NCBI GenBank assembly: GCA_963750895.1 | Contig: CAVVSD010000003.1 | Span: 386,798-450,797 of the forward strand | Length of the DNA: 64,000 bases | From: CAVVSD01 sp963750895 | GTDB taxonomy: Bacteria > Actinomycetota > Thermoleophilia > Solirubrobacterales > Solirubrobacteraceae | Direction: 5' to 3' | Shown here: piece after piece, positions 43,777 through 52,418 of the stretch | Position numbering within the stretch: the first letter of the stretch is position 1 | Layout: the number at the start of each line of letters is the position of its first letter | Notes under the pieces: model-generated | Database searches by the model: none | Told to the model about the DNA's origin: nothing | The model's input: only the letters and a program-made list of their open reading frames with translations | Program-made: the position numbers and the translations under genes

Positions 43777-45306
43777 CTAGTGCTTGTTGCGGGCCAGGTA
43801 GCTGTGGCCCTTGCGGACCGTGACGGTGCGCTTGCGGACGGAGTCGCGGACGCTCACCGCGCCGCTGGAGACGGACACCAGGGTGCCGTCGCAGCGGTCG
43901 GTCGTGCGCCACACGGTGCCGCGCACGGTCGCCGTCGCGTTGCGGCCGCGGGTGCGGAACTTGCCGCGCCGGTCGCTGCCCCAGAGCGTGTTCGTGCGCC
44001 GCTTCTTCGTCGCCGCGGAGCTGGCCTGCGAGCAGGTCAGCCGCCCGCGCAGCTCGAGCGTCGTCATGCCGCGGAGGCTACGCGACTTCGACTGGCGCAC
44101 CTTGAAGAAGCCGCCCCAGAAGCGGCCGGACTGCGTCGTGTTGCCCGGCAGGGCCGACACGAGCGAGACCTTGCCGTCGCGCACGTCGAACGTGGAGCCG
44201 ACCGGCACCTTGCTCGTGCCGCGCAGGACGTAGGAGCGCCCGGAGCCCGGGAGCGTGACGCGCACCGTGCCCGTCGGCGTGACCACGACGGTCTTGCCGA
44301 GCTGGGGCACCGGCGGCGCCGGGGCGGCGACGGCCTTCGGCGGCGGTGCCGGGTCCGCGGTCCAGCGCCCGACCCAGCCGCCGCTGTAGGCGGTGAACCA
44401 GATCGAGCCGTCCGCGGAGGCCGCGACGCCGCGCGGGCCCGCGCCGGCGCTGAGCGGGACCGTCGTGATCGTGCCGTCGAGGCCGACGCGCGCGAGGGCG
44501 TTGGCGCCGTAGGCGGCGACGTAGAGGTTGCCGTCGGCGCCCGCGGCGATGCCGCGCGGGTCCGCGCCGGCGGGCAGACCTGCGCTGAACCGCGTGACCG
44601 CGCCGGCCGTCGTGACGCGCAGGATCGCGCCGTTGCCGCCGCTCTCGGTCACCCAGAGGTTGCCGTCGGCGCCGGTCGTGAGGTCGTACGGGCGGTCGAG
44701 GCCGCCGGCGACGGGCCAGGTCAGCGTGCCGTCGGCGGCGACGCGGCCGATGCGACCGCTGCCGGATGCGGTGAACCACATCGCGCCGTCGGGACCGGCC
44801 GCGATGCTCATCGGCTGGGTGCCGCTGGGGAGCGTGACGTCGTTGTGCGCGCTGTTCGGCGAGCTCGCCGGGTCGATGCGCCCGACGACGTTGCAGTCGA
44901 GCTTGGAGAACCAGATGCCGCCGTCCGGCGCGGTTGCCACGCCGGTGGGCTCGCAGCCGGGGCCGAAGTTCCAGGTGGAGATCGCGCCGAGCGCCGTGCT
45001 CACGGGCGCGCGCCCGAGGCGGTCGGACGTGCCGCCGGTGAACCAGAGGTTGCCGCCGAGGTCGAACGTCGCGTCGACGAGGCTGGGGTAGCCGCCGGCG
45101 GGGAACCGCGCGACGGAGCCGTCAGGGGCGACGCGGTCGATCGTCGCGCCGCCGTCCTCGAGCACCCACATGGCGCCGTCGGGCGCCTGGGCGATGCCGG
45201 AGGGATGCGAGCCGGAGGGGAGCGGGTACTCGGTGACGCCGGCGCTGGCAACGGCCGGCAGAGCGAGCAGAGCGATCGCCGCTAGCCCGATGACGAGACG
45301 GCGCAT
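43777..45306 (-). CDS. Streptogramin-lyase-like (Vgb) secreted beta-propeller protein
   Basis: A 509-residue exported protein. Signal peptide MRRLVIGLAAIALLALPAVASA. Residues 25-330 form a Vgb-type propeller with repeats such as GIAQAPDGAMWVLED, GGIWFSKLDCNVVGRI, GPDGAMWFTASGSGRIGRV and GADGNLWVTES. A proline-rich linker and a basic C-terminal domain of about 170 residues follow. The class includes virginiamycin B lyase, but most secreted actinobacterial members are of unknown function and the lyase residues cannot be checked here. Start ATG 45306; an upstream in-frame start at 45345 would put 13 residues before the signal peptide. Confidence 0.82.
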   Translation of the reverse strand: MRRLVIGLAAIALLALPAVASAGVTEYPLPSGSHPSGIAQAPDGAMWVLEDGGATIDRVAPDGSVARFPAGGYPSLVDATFDLGGNLWFTGGTSDRLGRAPVSTALGAISTWNFGPGCEPTGVATAPDGGIWFSKLDCNVVGRIDPASSPNSAHNDVTLPSGTQPMSIAAGPDGAMWFTASGSGRIGRVAADGTLTWPVAGGLDRPYDLTTGADGNLWVTESGGNGAILRVTTAGAVTRFSAGLPAGADPRGIAAGADGNLYVAAYGANALARVGLDGTITTVPLSAGAGPRGVAASADGSIWFTAYSGGWVGRWTADPAPPPKAVAAPAPPVPQLGKTVVVTPTGTVRVTLPGSGRSYVLRGTSKVPVGSTFDVRDGKVSLVSALPGNTTQSGRFWGGFFKVRQSKSRSLRGMTTLELRGRLTCSQASSAATKKRRTNTLWGSDRRGKFRTRGRNATATVRGTVWRTTDRCDGTLVSVSSGAVSVRDSVRKRTVTVRKGHSYLARNKH

Positions 45307-45575
45307 CGATCCAGTATGGGTCAGATGGAGGGTTCTTGGTGCCACTTCGTGCGATAACGCGCCAGAGGCTCAGATCTTGCACGGGAGTGACTCTGTTCTT
45401 TGGACTGCTTCGAAATCTCCAATCACAGCAGTCTCTCCGGATTCGAGCCGATCGGACGACGCGCGAGGATGGCGCCGCGGCGCTGGGCGGGCGACCTACC
45501 CGACCGGGTGGCGAAAGTGGACGAGAGTTGGAGACGGACGGGCAGGCGTCGGCGCGGGTACACTCGGCTCCGCAC

Positions 45576-45649
45576 GGTGGGCGTAGCTCAGCTGGTAGAG
45601 CTCCTGGTTGTGGTCCAGGCGGTCGCGGGTTCAAGTCCCGTCGCTCACC
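45576..45649 (+). tRNA. tRNA-His (anticodon GTG), integration target of the island
   Basis: Acceptor GTGGGCG (45577-45583) pairs with CGCTCAC (45642-45648), with the extra G-1 at 45576 facing C73 at 45649 as required for tRNA-His. D-arm GCTCAGCTGGTAGAGC, anticodon stem CCTGG/CCAGG with loop TTGTGGT (anticodon GTG), T-arm CGGGTTCAAGTCCCG. No CCA encoded. A TACACT box lies at 45559-45564. Bases from 45606 on recur at 60709, so the 3' half of the tRNA was restored by the inserted element. Confidence 0.96.
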
Positions 45650-45658
45650 CCTTGTAGT
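45606..45658 (+). repeat. attL, 53-bp direct repeat copy 1
   Basis: Identical over 53 bases to 60709-60761. It covers the anticodon loop, variable loop and T-arm of tRNA-His and continues 9 bases past the tRNA (CCTTGTAGT). This is the core left by site-specific integration into a tRNA 3' end. Confidence 0.95.
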
Positions 45659-45701
45659 TCCGGGAGATATCGATGGACGGGGCCCTGACACCGCGGGTCT
45701 C

Positions 45702-45722
45702 GTGGTACCAACGTGGTACCAA
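45702..45722 (+). promoter_or_regulatory. Tandem GTGGTACCAA motifs, possible integrase arm sites
   Basis: GTGGTACCAA occurs at 45702-45711 and 45713-45722, one helical turn apart, 44 bp inside attL. A matching pair, one copy degenerate, lies at 60604-60623 just inside attR. Position and repetition fit arm-type integrase or excisionase binding sites. Confidence 0.5.
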
Positions 45723-45770
45723 TTTCTTCGCGGGGAGCGCCGGCTCGCGCCCCGCTGATGAGGCGTGGCG

Positions 45771-46977
45771 ATGGCTAGCGCCTCAGCCTTCCGCCGCTCC
45801 CACGGCACCGGTTCGCTGCTCGCTCTGCGAGCGACGCCAGCGGGCGCGAGCACTGGTACGGCAAGTGGCGCGAGGACGGCCGCCAGGTCAAGCGCAAGCT
45901 CGGGCCGAAGCGCGCCCCGGGCACGAGCCGACGGTCTCACGCGCGCGCAAGCCGAGCGCGAGCTGCGCAGGGTCATGGACGAGGTCACAGCGGATCCCGT
46001 CGTCGAGGAGCTCTCGCTGGAGGAGGCCGGGCGCCGGCACGTCGATCGCCTCGAGCTGCTGGGACGCAAGCGCTCGACGCTCATGGACTACCGCTCGACC
46101 TTGCGCGTGCACCTCGTGCCGTTCTTCGGCGATGCCCCGATCGCGGCGATCACCGCGGGGCAGATCGAGCGCTACCTGACGGTCAAGCTCGCGCGCCGGG
46201 CCGCGCGCCCAAGAGCATCCGCAACGACCTCGGGCTGCTGTACGGCGTCCTCGGGTTCGCGGAGAAGCGCGGCTGGGTCGCGAGCAATCCGTGCAAGCAC
46301 GTCGAGCTGCCGCGCGCGGGCACGCACGACGACGGCGACATCCGCTACCTCAGCCCCGAGGAGGTCGAGGCGCTGCTGCCGGGCGGTTCCGGACGACGAC
46401 CTCGGCTGCACCGAGCGTCTGCTGTACCGCGCCGCCGCGATGACCGGTCTGCGCCAGGGAGAGCTGCTCGCGCTGCGCTGGCGTGACGTCGACTGGCCGG
46501 CAGGTCGCGTCCGGGTGCGTCGCAGCCTGGTCCGCGGCGAGTTCGGGACGCCCAAGTCACGTCGAGCGTCCCGCTCGGTCCCGCTGGCCGATGCGTTGGC
46601 GGCCGCGCTGGACGCGCATCAGCGCGCGCTCCGCCTACCCGGGCGATGACCACCTGGTCTTCGCCCACCCGCACCTGGGCAAGCCGATCGACCGGTCCAA
46701 GCTGCTCAAGCGCTACAAGGCTGCCGTTCGTCGCGCCGGCATCCGCGACGTGCGCTTCCACGACCTGCGCCACACCTTCGGCACCCGCATGGCCGCCGCG
46801 GGTGTCCCGATGCGCACGCTGCAGGAGTGGATGGGCCACCGCGACTTCAAGACCACGCTCATCTACGCCGACTACGCGCCGAGCGCGCAGGAGCGCGAGT
46901 TCGTCGAGCGCGCCTTCGCGCCGGAGCCGGTCGGACATCCGCCGAACGCGGGGCGAACCCGCACGGAGATGACCTAG
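45771..46977 (+). pseudogene. Tyrosine recombinase/integrase, several frameshifts
   Basis: Reading across frames gives a protein of about 400 residues. The AP2-like N-terminus (SHGTGSL, then EHWYGKWREDGRQVKRKLG) is followed by the SAM-like core-binding domain (RSTLMDYRSTLRVHLVPFFG). The catalytic domain has Arg in MTGLRQGELLALRWRDVD, HDLRHTFGT (His-x2-Arg), and MGHRDFKTTLIYADYAP with the tyrosine nucleophile. All catalytic residues are readable. Frame changes fall near 45825, 45918, 46207, 46385 and 46633. It inserts and excises the island at tRNA-His. Whether it is dead or only mis-sequenced cannot be told here. Confidence 0.85.
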
Positions 46978-46984
46978 GAGAGAC

Positions 46985-47194
46985 ATGGACGAACTTCTCG
47001 ACGCCCAGGCCGTCGCCGAGCTGCTCGGCGTGCCGAAGGGCTGGGTCTACGAACAGAGCCGCCGCGGGAGCATCCCGACCGTCACCCTCGGTCGCTACCG
47101 CCGATATCGCCGCGCCGCGGTGGAGGAGTGGGTGCGCAACCTGGAGGCCGACGCAGCAGCGCCTCCCGGCCGGCGCCGACCCATTCCTCGCTAG
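46985..47194 (+). CDS. Excisionase-like helix-turn-helix protein
   Basis: A 69-residue, intact gene: LLDAQAVAELLGVPKGWVYE followed by SRRGSIPTVTLGRYRRYRR is a MerR-like/HTH_17 excisionase fold, in which a winged helix contacts DNA at attachment arms. Its ATG (46985) follows the integrase stop by 7 bp with AGGAGA at 46977-46982, so the two form one transcript. It would direct excision or regulate the integrase. Confidence 0.85.
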   Translation: MDELLDAQAVAELLGVPKGWVYEQSRRGSIPTVTLGRYRRYRRAAVEEWVRNLEADAAAPPGRRRPIPR

Positions 47195-47432
47195 TCGAGG
47201 ACCTCGTCCTCGACCTAACCCGCCCATAGCCGGAGGCGGAGCCGCCGGTCAAGAGCGCCGCGTCAGCGGTCGCGCGAAGCGCGAGCCGAAGGCCGCTCTT
47301 GACGGGCGCGGAGGCGGAGGCTACCCAGCACGGCCCGGGGCCCGGGTACGCCCGAGCGGAACGCGCTGCCCCGCAGCCCGTCGCCGGTCGAGTGGCAAGC
47401 TTGCACGCTCGATTCGTAGCTCGCTGGCCATC

Positions 47433-47458
47433 GAGCTATCCAGCTAGCTTGATAGCTC
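47433..47458. repeat. GAGCTATC inverted repeat in an AGCT-rich cluster
   Basis: Arms GAGCTATC (47433-47440) and GATAGCTC (47451-47458) surround CAGCTAGCTT, itself partly palindromic. Further TAGCTC and GCTAGC words occur between 47417 and 47464. Such a cluster 240 bp after an excisionase gene could be a protein-binding or replication-related site. Confidence 0.5.
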
Positions 47459-47703
47459 GCTAGCAGCAGGGCTCAGCATGGGCCCGACGATCTGAGCGAC
47501 GAGAACCCGAGCCGTTGGCTGCCTCGCAATCAGCGCCCGCCGCACGACGCCGCCGCAATCCGCGTCCTTCCTCTGTCGCCAAGCCCAGGCCGGCACTGCC
47601 GCTCCGCGCTACATGTCTCTTTAGCTCCGACCGTGCACTTGCCTCCTCTTCGGCCCTACGGAGATCCCACGCCTTTTCATGGGAAGTTTTGAGATGTCAT
47701 CCA

Positions 47704-47811
47704 TCTTGATTCCCTCACCTGACCAGCTGTCCGAGAACCACCCACCCCTCATCCGCTCTCGTCCCGCCCCTGCTGCTTGAGCCCTTGAACCGATCCCGAC
47801 CATCCGATCGC
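47704..47811 (+). repeat. Dispersed repeat, copy A
   Basis: Similar along its length to 63545-63657. The best-conserved part is CCGCTCTCGTCCCGCCCC (identical 18 bp at 47753-47770 and 63598-63615), then GAGCCCTTGAA and CCCGACCA. One copy is in the island, the other beyond attR. Confidence 0.65.
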
Positions 47812-47885
47812 CCCTTTAGGGGTGAGTGGGTGGTCGGGGGGCGGAGAACGGGCGAAGAACCCCAGCCGGGGCGGGACGAGAGCGG
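47753..47885. repeat. Nested long inverted repeat (hairpin of about 130 bp)
   Basis: Outer arms CCGCTCTCGTCCCGCCCC (47753-47770) and GGGGCGGGACGAGAGCGG (47868-47885) are perfect complements. Inside them CCCGACCATCC (47795-47805) faces GGGTGGTCGGG (47828-47838) with one mismatch (a G-T pair as RNA), and CCCC-TTTA-GGGG closes the top (47811-47822). As RNA it would be a long stem with internal loops; as DNA a cruciform. Function unknown. Confidence 0.7.
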
Positions 47886-48029
47886 CCGCCACCCGCGACA
47901 ACAGGCGAACGGCTCCGATGAGTGCCCGATCGGTGCGTGCGCGATCCGCACGACGGTCCGGCCTCCGGGGCTGGGGCCCGCGGGATCGCCTGGTCCTCTC
48001 GACAGCGGCGACGTGGGACACTTCCCGCC

Positions 48030-48547
48030 ATGGTGCGACCCCGTGCCGATCAGCCAGCTGAGCGCGTCGTGGCGCTCGTCGGACCGGGCATCAGCATCGA
48101 CCGCGAGCAGCCGACCGACTGGGACCATGCGGGCCCGCGGATGCGTGCCATCGCTGCGGCCATGCCATCGCAGACGCACGTCGCTCTGCGCGCGCTGCGT
48201 GACGCAGGACGGTTGCACGGCGTCGTGTCGAGCACCGAGCAGCATGCTGCTAACGACGAGTCGGGCATCACCGCGGACGTCGAGTTGCGCGGCTCGGTGC
48301 GAGAGTCGCGCTGCCCGGCGGGTATGCGGCTACACCGAGCCGCTGCTGTGCCTGATCGAGATGTTGCCTGAGCCGCACTGCGCTGCCTGCGGAACCGTGC
48401 TCGGCCCCGGAACTCCCGCCGAGCCCGATGCGGATCTCTCGAGCCGTCGACCTGGTGCGAGGTGCCGACGTGCTCTTGCTCGTCGGAGCGTCCGCGAGCC
48501 ACCCGCTGGTTCAGCACGCTCGCAGCGTCGCCGAACTGGATTCCTGA
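48030..48547 (+). pseudogene. Degenerate Sir2-like (sirtuin) protein
   Basis: Read through two frame changes (near 48320 and 48428), about 172 residues follow the sirtuin order: ERVVALVGPGISIDREQ (GAGIS loop), MPSQTHVALRALRDAGRLHGVVSS split around residue 50, VELRGSVRESRC (normally ELHGS), PHCAACGTVLGPGTP with a zinc-type cysteine pair, and LVRGADVLLLVGASASHPL. Catalytic His is replaced by Arg, the GAGIS Ala by Pro, and the TQN-x-DGLH motif is absent, so NAD-dependent deacylation is unlikely even if the frames are repaired. It is shorter than normal sirtuins (about 240). ATG 48030. Confidence 0.65.
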
Positions 48548-48549
48548 TC

Positions 48550-49384
48550 GCCAGATCGGAAGCCATCGGTCGGCGGCACGGGCCACTCGGGCGGCTGCAG
48601 CCACCCCGACGCCGGGGTGAACTCGCCCTTTGCCCTCGTACTTGTAGAAGTTCGTCCGGTCGTTGGGGGGTCCAGCTGACCCGCTTGACCTCGACCCCGT
48701 TGCCTTCGCGCCCTGCATGATCGCGTCCGAGCTCTCCGTGGCGCCGGCAGCTCCGGATAGACGACGGCGGCCGACTTGGCCTTGAGGACCTTCCCGGCGA
48801 ACGTCCCGAAGGGAGATGAGACGTGGACGCCGTCTCCGAACAGATGAACCCGTTCGTGTTCTTCGGGTCGGCCGGACCGGCCGCGACGCTGTAGATCATC
48901 GGCTTCTCGCCGTTGATGCTCGAGACCGGCGACTGGCCGGCGATCGCCACGGCGCCGACGGCGATGACGTCGACGTCCTCATCGTTGGCGAGCTTCTGCC
49001 CACAGGTCGGCCCTGCTCCTCCGTGGTCGAGGTGAAGCATGTCCGCAGCTCGAGCGGATGCCCGTCGATGCCGCCGAGCTCCTCGTTGAGGTACTTGATC
49101 GTCATCTCGGCGCCCGCGGTGCCGCGGCCCGATGTCCGCGGGGCCGCCCTGCGGGTTGACCCAGCCGATCACGATCGGCGACTTGCCCTTGTCCGCGGCG
49201 CCGGGCTCCCACCGTGTCTCCACGTAGTCGGTAACGCTGCTGCCACCTTCTGATCGCCCGCATTCGAGCCGTCGTCGAACCTTCGCCCGTTGCGCTCGTG
49301 AACTGCTCGTCGTCTCCGCAGGCGGACAGGCCGCCAGCCAGCGCGGCGAGGTCCTCCGGCGCGCGATCGCGCCGCGCGGCTCAC
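48550..49384 (-). pseudogene. Branched-chain-type ABC substrate-binding lipoprotein, frameshifted and truncated
   Basis: Fragments in all three minus frames line up as one periplasmic-binding protein of the LivK/Peripla_BP_6 class. A lipobox GGLSAC near 49330 is followed by GKSPIVIGWVNPQGG, MTIKYLNEELGGIDGHPLEL, GQKLANDEDVDVIAVGAVAI, GEKPMIYSVAAGPADPKNT and a FGDGVHVSSPFGTFAGKVL-type stretch. Only about half of the usual 400 residues is present before the sirtuin-like gene, so the C-terminal lobe is missing. It would have bound the substrate for an ABC importer; no permease or ATPase genes are in the island. The exact ends are approximate. Confidence 0.7.
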
Positions 49385-49443
49385 GAGGGAGCCGCCTGGT
49401 GCGGCACTACGAGCGCCGCGGCGCGTGGGCCGCACGGTAGTTC

Positions 49444-50793
49444 CTAGGTGTTGGGCACTCCAGACGGTACCGCGCCGATGTCGTAGGTCTGGTTGCGCTC
49501 CAGGTCGAGGTACGGGTACCGGGCGACGGTCGCCCGTACATCCTTGATCGGGCCGCCGTGGTTGCCGTGCTGCACGACGACCTCCATGCCGATCTCGGCA
49601 CTGGCCAGGTCGATGCACCCCGTGCGAGATGACCTCGCGGTAGTGCAGGCTGTAGATCGGTCCCGGACGAGACGCCGACCGGCTTGCCGTCGCGCAGCAC
49701 GTGGTCCGCGTGCGCGTGGAATCCGCGCAGATGCGGGTGGGTCGGGAGCTCGATCTGGGTTGTACGGCTCGCCCTTCGCGCAGCAGCGAGCCGTAGATGT
49801 AGAGGTACGTCCTCCGCGTTCCAGCGCAGCGTGACGATCGTGCGCTTCGGGTCCGCGGACCTCCTGCTCCAAGGCGGCCCCGGCCCGGGAAGTCGTGATC
49901 GAAGCGCGCCGCGCGGTGCCAGTCCAGCTCGACCGCCGTGCGCTGACGCGCTCGGCGTGTCCGCCGGGTCGACGCTCCCCGTACGGATGGGACTGAAGCG
50001 CCGGGTAGTTGCCGAGGAAGGCCATGTATCCGGCGTCGTTCTCCGCCGCCGCCATGAACGTCCAGATCGACTGCGGGAAGCCGCCTTCCACGTGGTTGAC
50101 CGTGTAGGTCCGCCACCCGAGCCGCTCGATACCCAGGTCTGCGCCGGCGCGGACCACGGCGTCATAGACCTCCGGGCCCTCCGCGAGCGGGCCGCGCAGC
50201 TCGTAGGCCAGCGTGCCGGACATGCCGATCCGGCAGACCTCGGACGTGAGTCCTTCGACCTGCGTGTCCCGGAACTTCAGGAAGCCGATGTCGCGCAGGC
50301 TCTCGTCGGTCGCACGCTCCAGGACCTGCAGCGAGGTCGGACCGGCGATCTGGAAGGGGTAGATCTCCTGCACGCTCCGCTCGGACGTCCAGCTCGGTCT
50401 GCGTCGACTTGTACAGCGCCCACGGGAGCGACGCGAAGAGCCGGAAGCGCTCCTCGTGATCGCGCTGGAGCAGACCCGTGGGCGGCTACGAGACCAGCGT
50501 CGTCGAGCATGATCGCGTGCTTGGAGGCCCCCCGGCTCGAACGTCGAGAAGCCGTTGATGCAGGATCCCCCTCGAGGAACTCCCGCGCGCCAGCGCCCTC
50601 GAAGGGTCACCTGCGCCGTGCCCGACAGGCCGGCGTGGATGTAGCAGCCGTGCTTCCAGGACAGGCTCTCGGCCTGCCAGCCGTTGAACTCCCAGGCGCG
50701 TGGGATCCCGCCGGCGACCGAGTAGAAGGCGACGTTGTCGTACTCGGGGTGCGGCAGCGATGCGGTGAACACGGACGGCGTCTCGTTCGTCAA
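49444..50793 (-). pseudogene. Aminomethyltransferase-family, LigM/DesA-like tetrahydrofolate-dependent O-demethylase, frameshifted
   Basis: Reassembled over several frame changes the protein is about 450-470 residues, the size of LigM and DesA, which transfer the methyl of vanillate or syringate to tetrahydrofolate. Clear parts: PEYDNVAFYSVAGGIPRAWE, YPFQIAGPTSLQVLERAT, RIGMSGTLAYELRGP (GcvT-type folate site), RAGADLGIERLGWRTYTVNH, FMAAAENDAGYMAFLGNYP and the C-terminal IDLASAEIGMEVVVQHGNHG. It could alternatively be a dimethylglycine- or DMSP-type demethylase. The start overlaps the stop of the oxidase gene by 4 bp, so the two form an operon. Confidence 0.72.
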
Positions 50794-52361
50794 AGGGTCT
50801 CCTTCGGGTCGCGGAGGTGCTTCGGCCAGATCCCGGGCTTGCCCGGCGACAGGATGCCGTTCGGGTCGAGCGCATCCTTGATGGTCTCGTTGAACCGCCG
50901 GTACGCGTGGTTGCCGAAGCCGTACTGCTCGGCCGCCAGGTCCATGAAGTCGATGTGCGCGCGGTACTCCCCGTAGCCGCGATTTGCGGACTCGCGGACG
51001 AGCTGCGCGCGAGCGCGTAGGCGGCCCGGCCTGCTGCTCGTCCTCCGTGTCGAAGATGATGAGGGTGACGTGCGCGAAGCGCGCGCGTTGATCGCGTCAG
51101 ATGCGGCGAAGTAGTCGAGACCTGCGCCCTCGATCATCGATCGCATGAAGTCGCGGCGGCAGGGCGTCTCGCCGGTCATCGGCGCAACCGGCAGAATCCC
51201 ACGTGGCCGCCCTGCTCGCCGCCGTACCAGGTCGCCATGGCGTTGATGCGAGGTTCGGCATGCCGGCCTGGACCAGCTCGTGCGGGTCCTCGAGCGTGGC
51301 CGCAGTCCTCGGGCCGCACTTCGTGCCCCAGACCTCCCCGCCCGCATCGCGGACTCGAATGCCCGCTTGATCTTGTCGAACTGTGGTCCGCGAGGCCTCG
51401 TCCCGTACAGCGCAAGCGCATCGTCCAGCGGCCGAACTCGAGCTCGCCGCCATGCCTGCAGGATGTCTCGGGGATCGGGCCGTCGCCGTCCCACCAATGG
51501 TCGCGCCTCGACACGACGGCGGCCGCCGACATGTTCACGATCTGGGGCACGATCCTGATCGTGTTGTCGAGCGTCGGGCGCGCAGGGTGTCGACGAGCGG
51601 CTCCGGCAGCCCGTCGTCCGTAGATGCGCACCAACAGGGCATGTACACCTCGGGGGACGGCTGCAACCAGTAGCCCATCTTCGTGACGATCCCGAAGTTC
51701 ACTGCATGAAGAGCGGGTCCGGTGTGGGTCCAGCCCGCGCTTGTAGAGTGCCAAGCCTTGCTGCCCGGCATCGCGCCCATGCCTGTTCGCATCAGTCGCC
51801 GTTCGGCAGCACCACCTCCATGCCGCACCGCGCCTGTTGGTGCCTACGGCAAGTAGGTCAGGCCGTGGTCGAGGGTGTTGCCGATCACACTGCCCCAGCC
51901 GACGTCCGCGATAGAGGCGTCAGCCTATGCCCGCCCGCCTTGATCGCGTCGTAGAGGTCGAACCAGCGCACGCCCGGCTCCACCACGGCGTACGCAGCTC
52001 CTCGTTGATCTCGAGCACCCGGTTCATGTCGCGCAGCGAGACGATCACCGAGCCCTTGACCCGCGGCGCGGACCGCCGTAGCCGTTGTTGCGCCCCTGCA
52101 GAGCGTCCACAACGGGACCCTGTGCTCGTTCGCGATCCGGACGACCTCCTGCACCTGCTCGACCTCCTCGGCGCGACGACCGCGGCGGCGGTGTAGCGTC
52201 CCATGACCGAACGAGAACGGGTCCCGATACTCGCGGAGCGCCGCGTCGGAGGTGAGGACGGCGTCGCGCCGAGCGCGCGGCGAACGCGTCGAGCGCCTCG
52301 CTCAGGTGCTCCGCGAGATGCCTGGCGGGAGGGGTCTGTTGGGATCAACGGTCAGGGCCAT
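50790..52361 (-). pseudogene. Vanillyl-alcohol-oxidase/4-cresol-dehydrogenase-like FAD enzyme, frameshifted
   Basis: From ATG 52361 to the stop is 1572 bases, about 523 residues as in VAO-family enzymes, but at least ten frame changes interrupt it. Readable blocks are QVQEVVRIANEHRVPLWTL, PRVKGSVIVSLRDMNRVLEI (FAD-binding), VVEPGVRWFDLYDAIKAGGH, DHWWDGDGPIPE, WYGGEQGGHVGF, DYFAASDAINARA and the C-terminal EYRAHIDFMDLAAEQYGF and DALDPNGILSPGKPGIWPKH. VAO enzymes oxidise para-substituted phenols such as vanillyl alcohol, eugenol or cresol, which fits a neighbouring O-demethylase. Substrate inferred. Confidence 0.78.
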
Positions 52362-52418
52362 CCGGCGACCGTGCCCGCCGCGAGCCGTGCTGCATCGGGG
52401 ATGTCCGCAAAGTTGCGG

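Larger units (their letters stand above)
47195..48029. other. Non-coding stretch rich in inverted repeats
   Basis: About 830 bases without a convincing gene. It contains the GAGCTATC palindrome cluster (47433-47458) and the long nested inverted repeat at 47753-47885. The rest shows no signature. Confidence 0.6.

Noticed and set aside
43777..45306. Virginiamycin resistance gene
   Set aside because: Propeller repeats match the lyase class, but the protein is larger, carries an extra basic domain, and no resistance context is present.
47410..47470. CRISPR or plasmid iteron array
   Set aside because: Words are short, irregularly spaced and without spacers of constant length; no cas or rep genes.
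48816..49253. Plus-strand open frame in the substrate-binding region
   Set aside because: The minus strand carries clear binding-protein motifs; the plus frame is arginine-rich with no family pattern.
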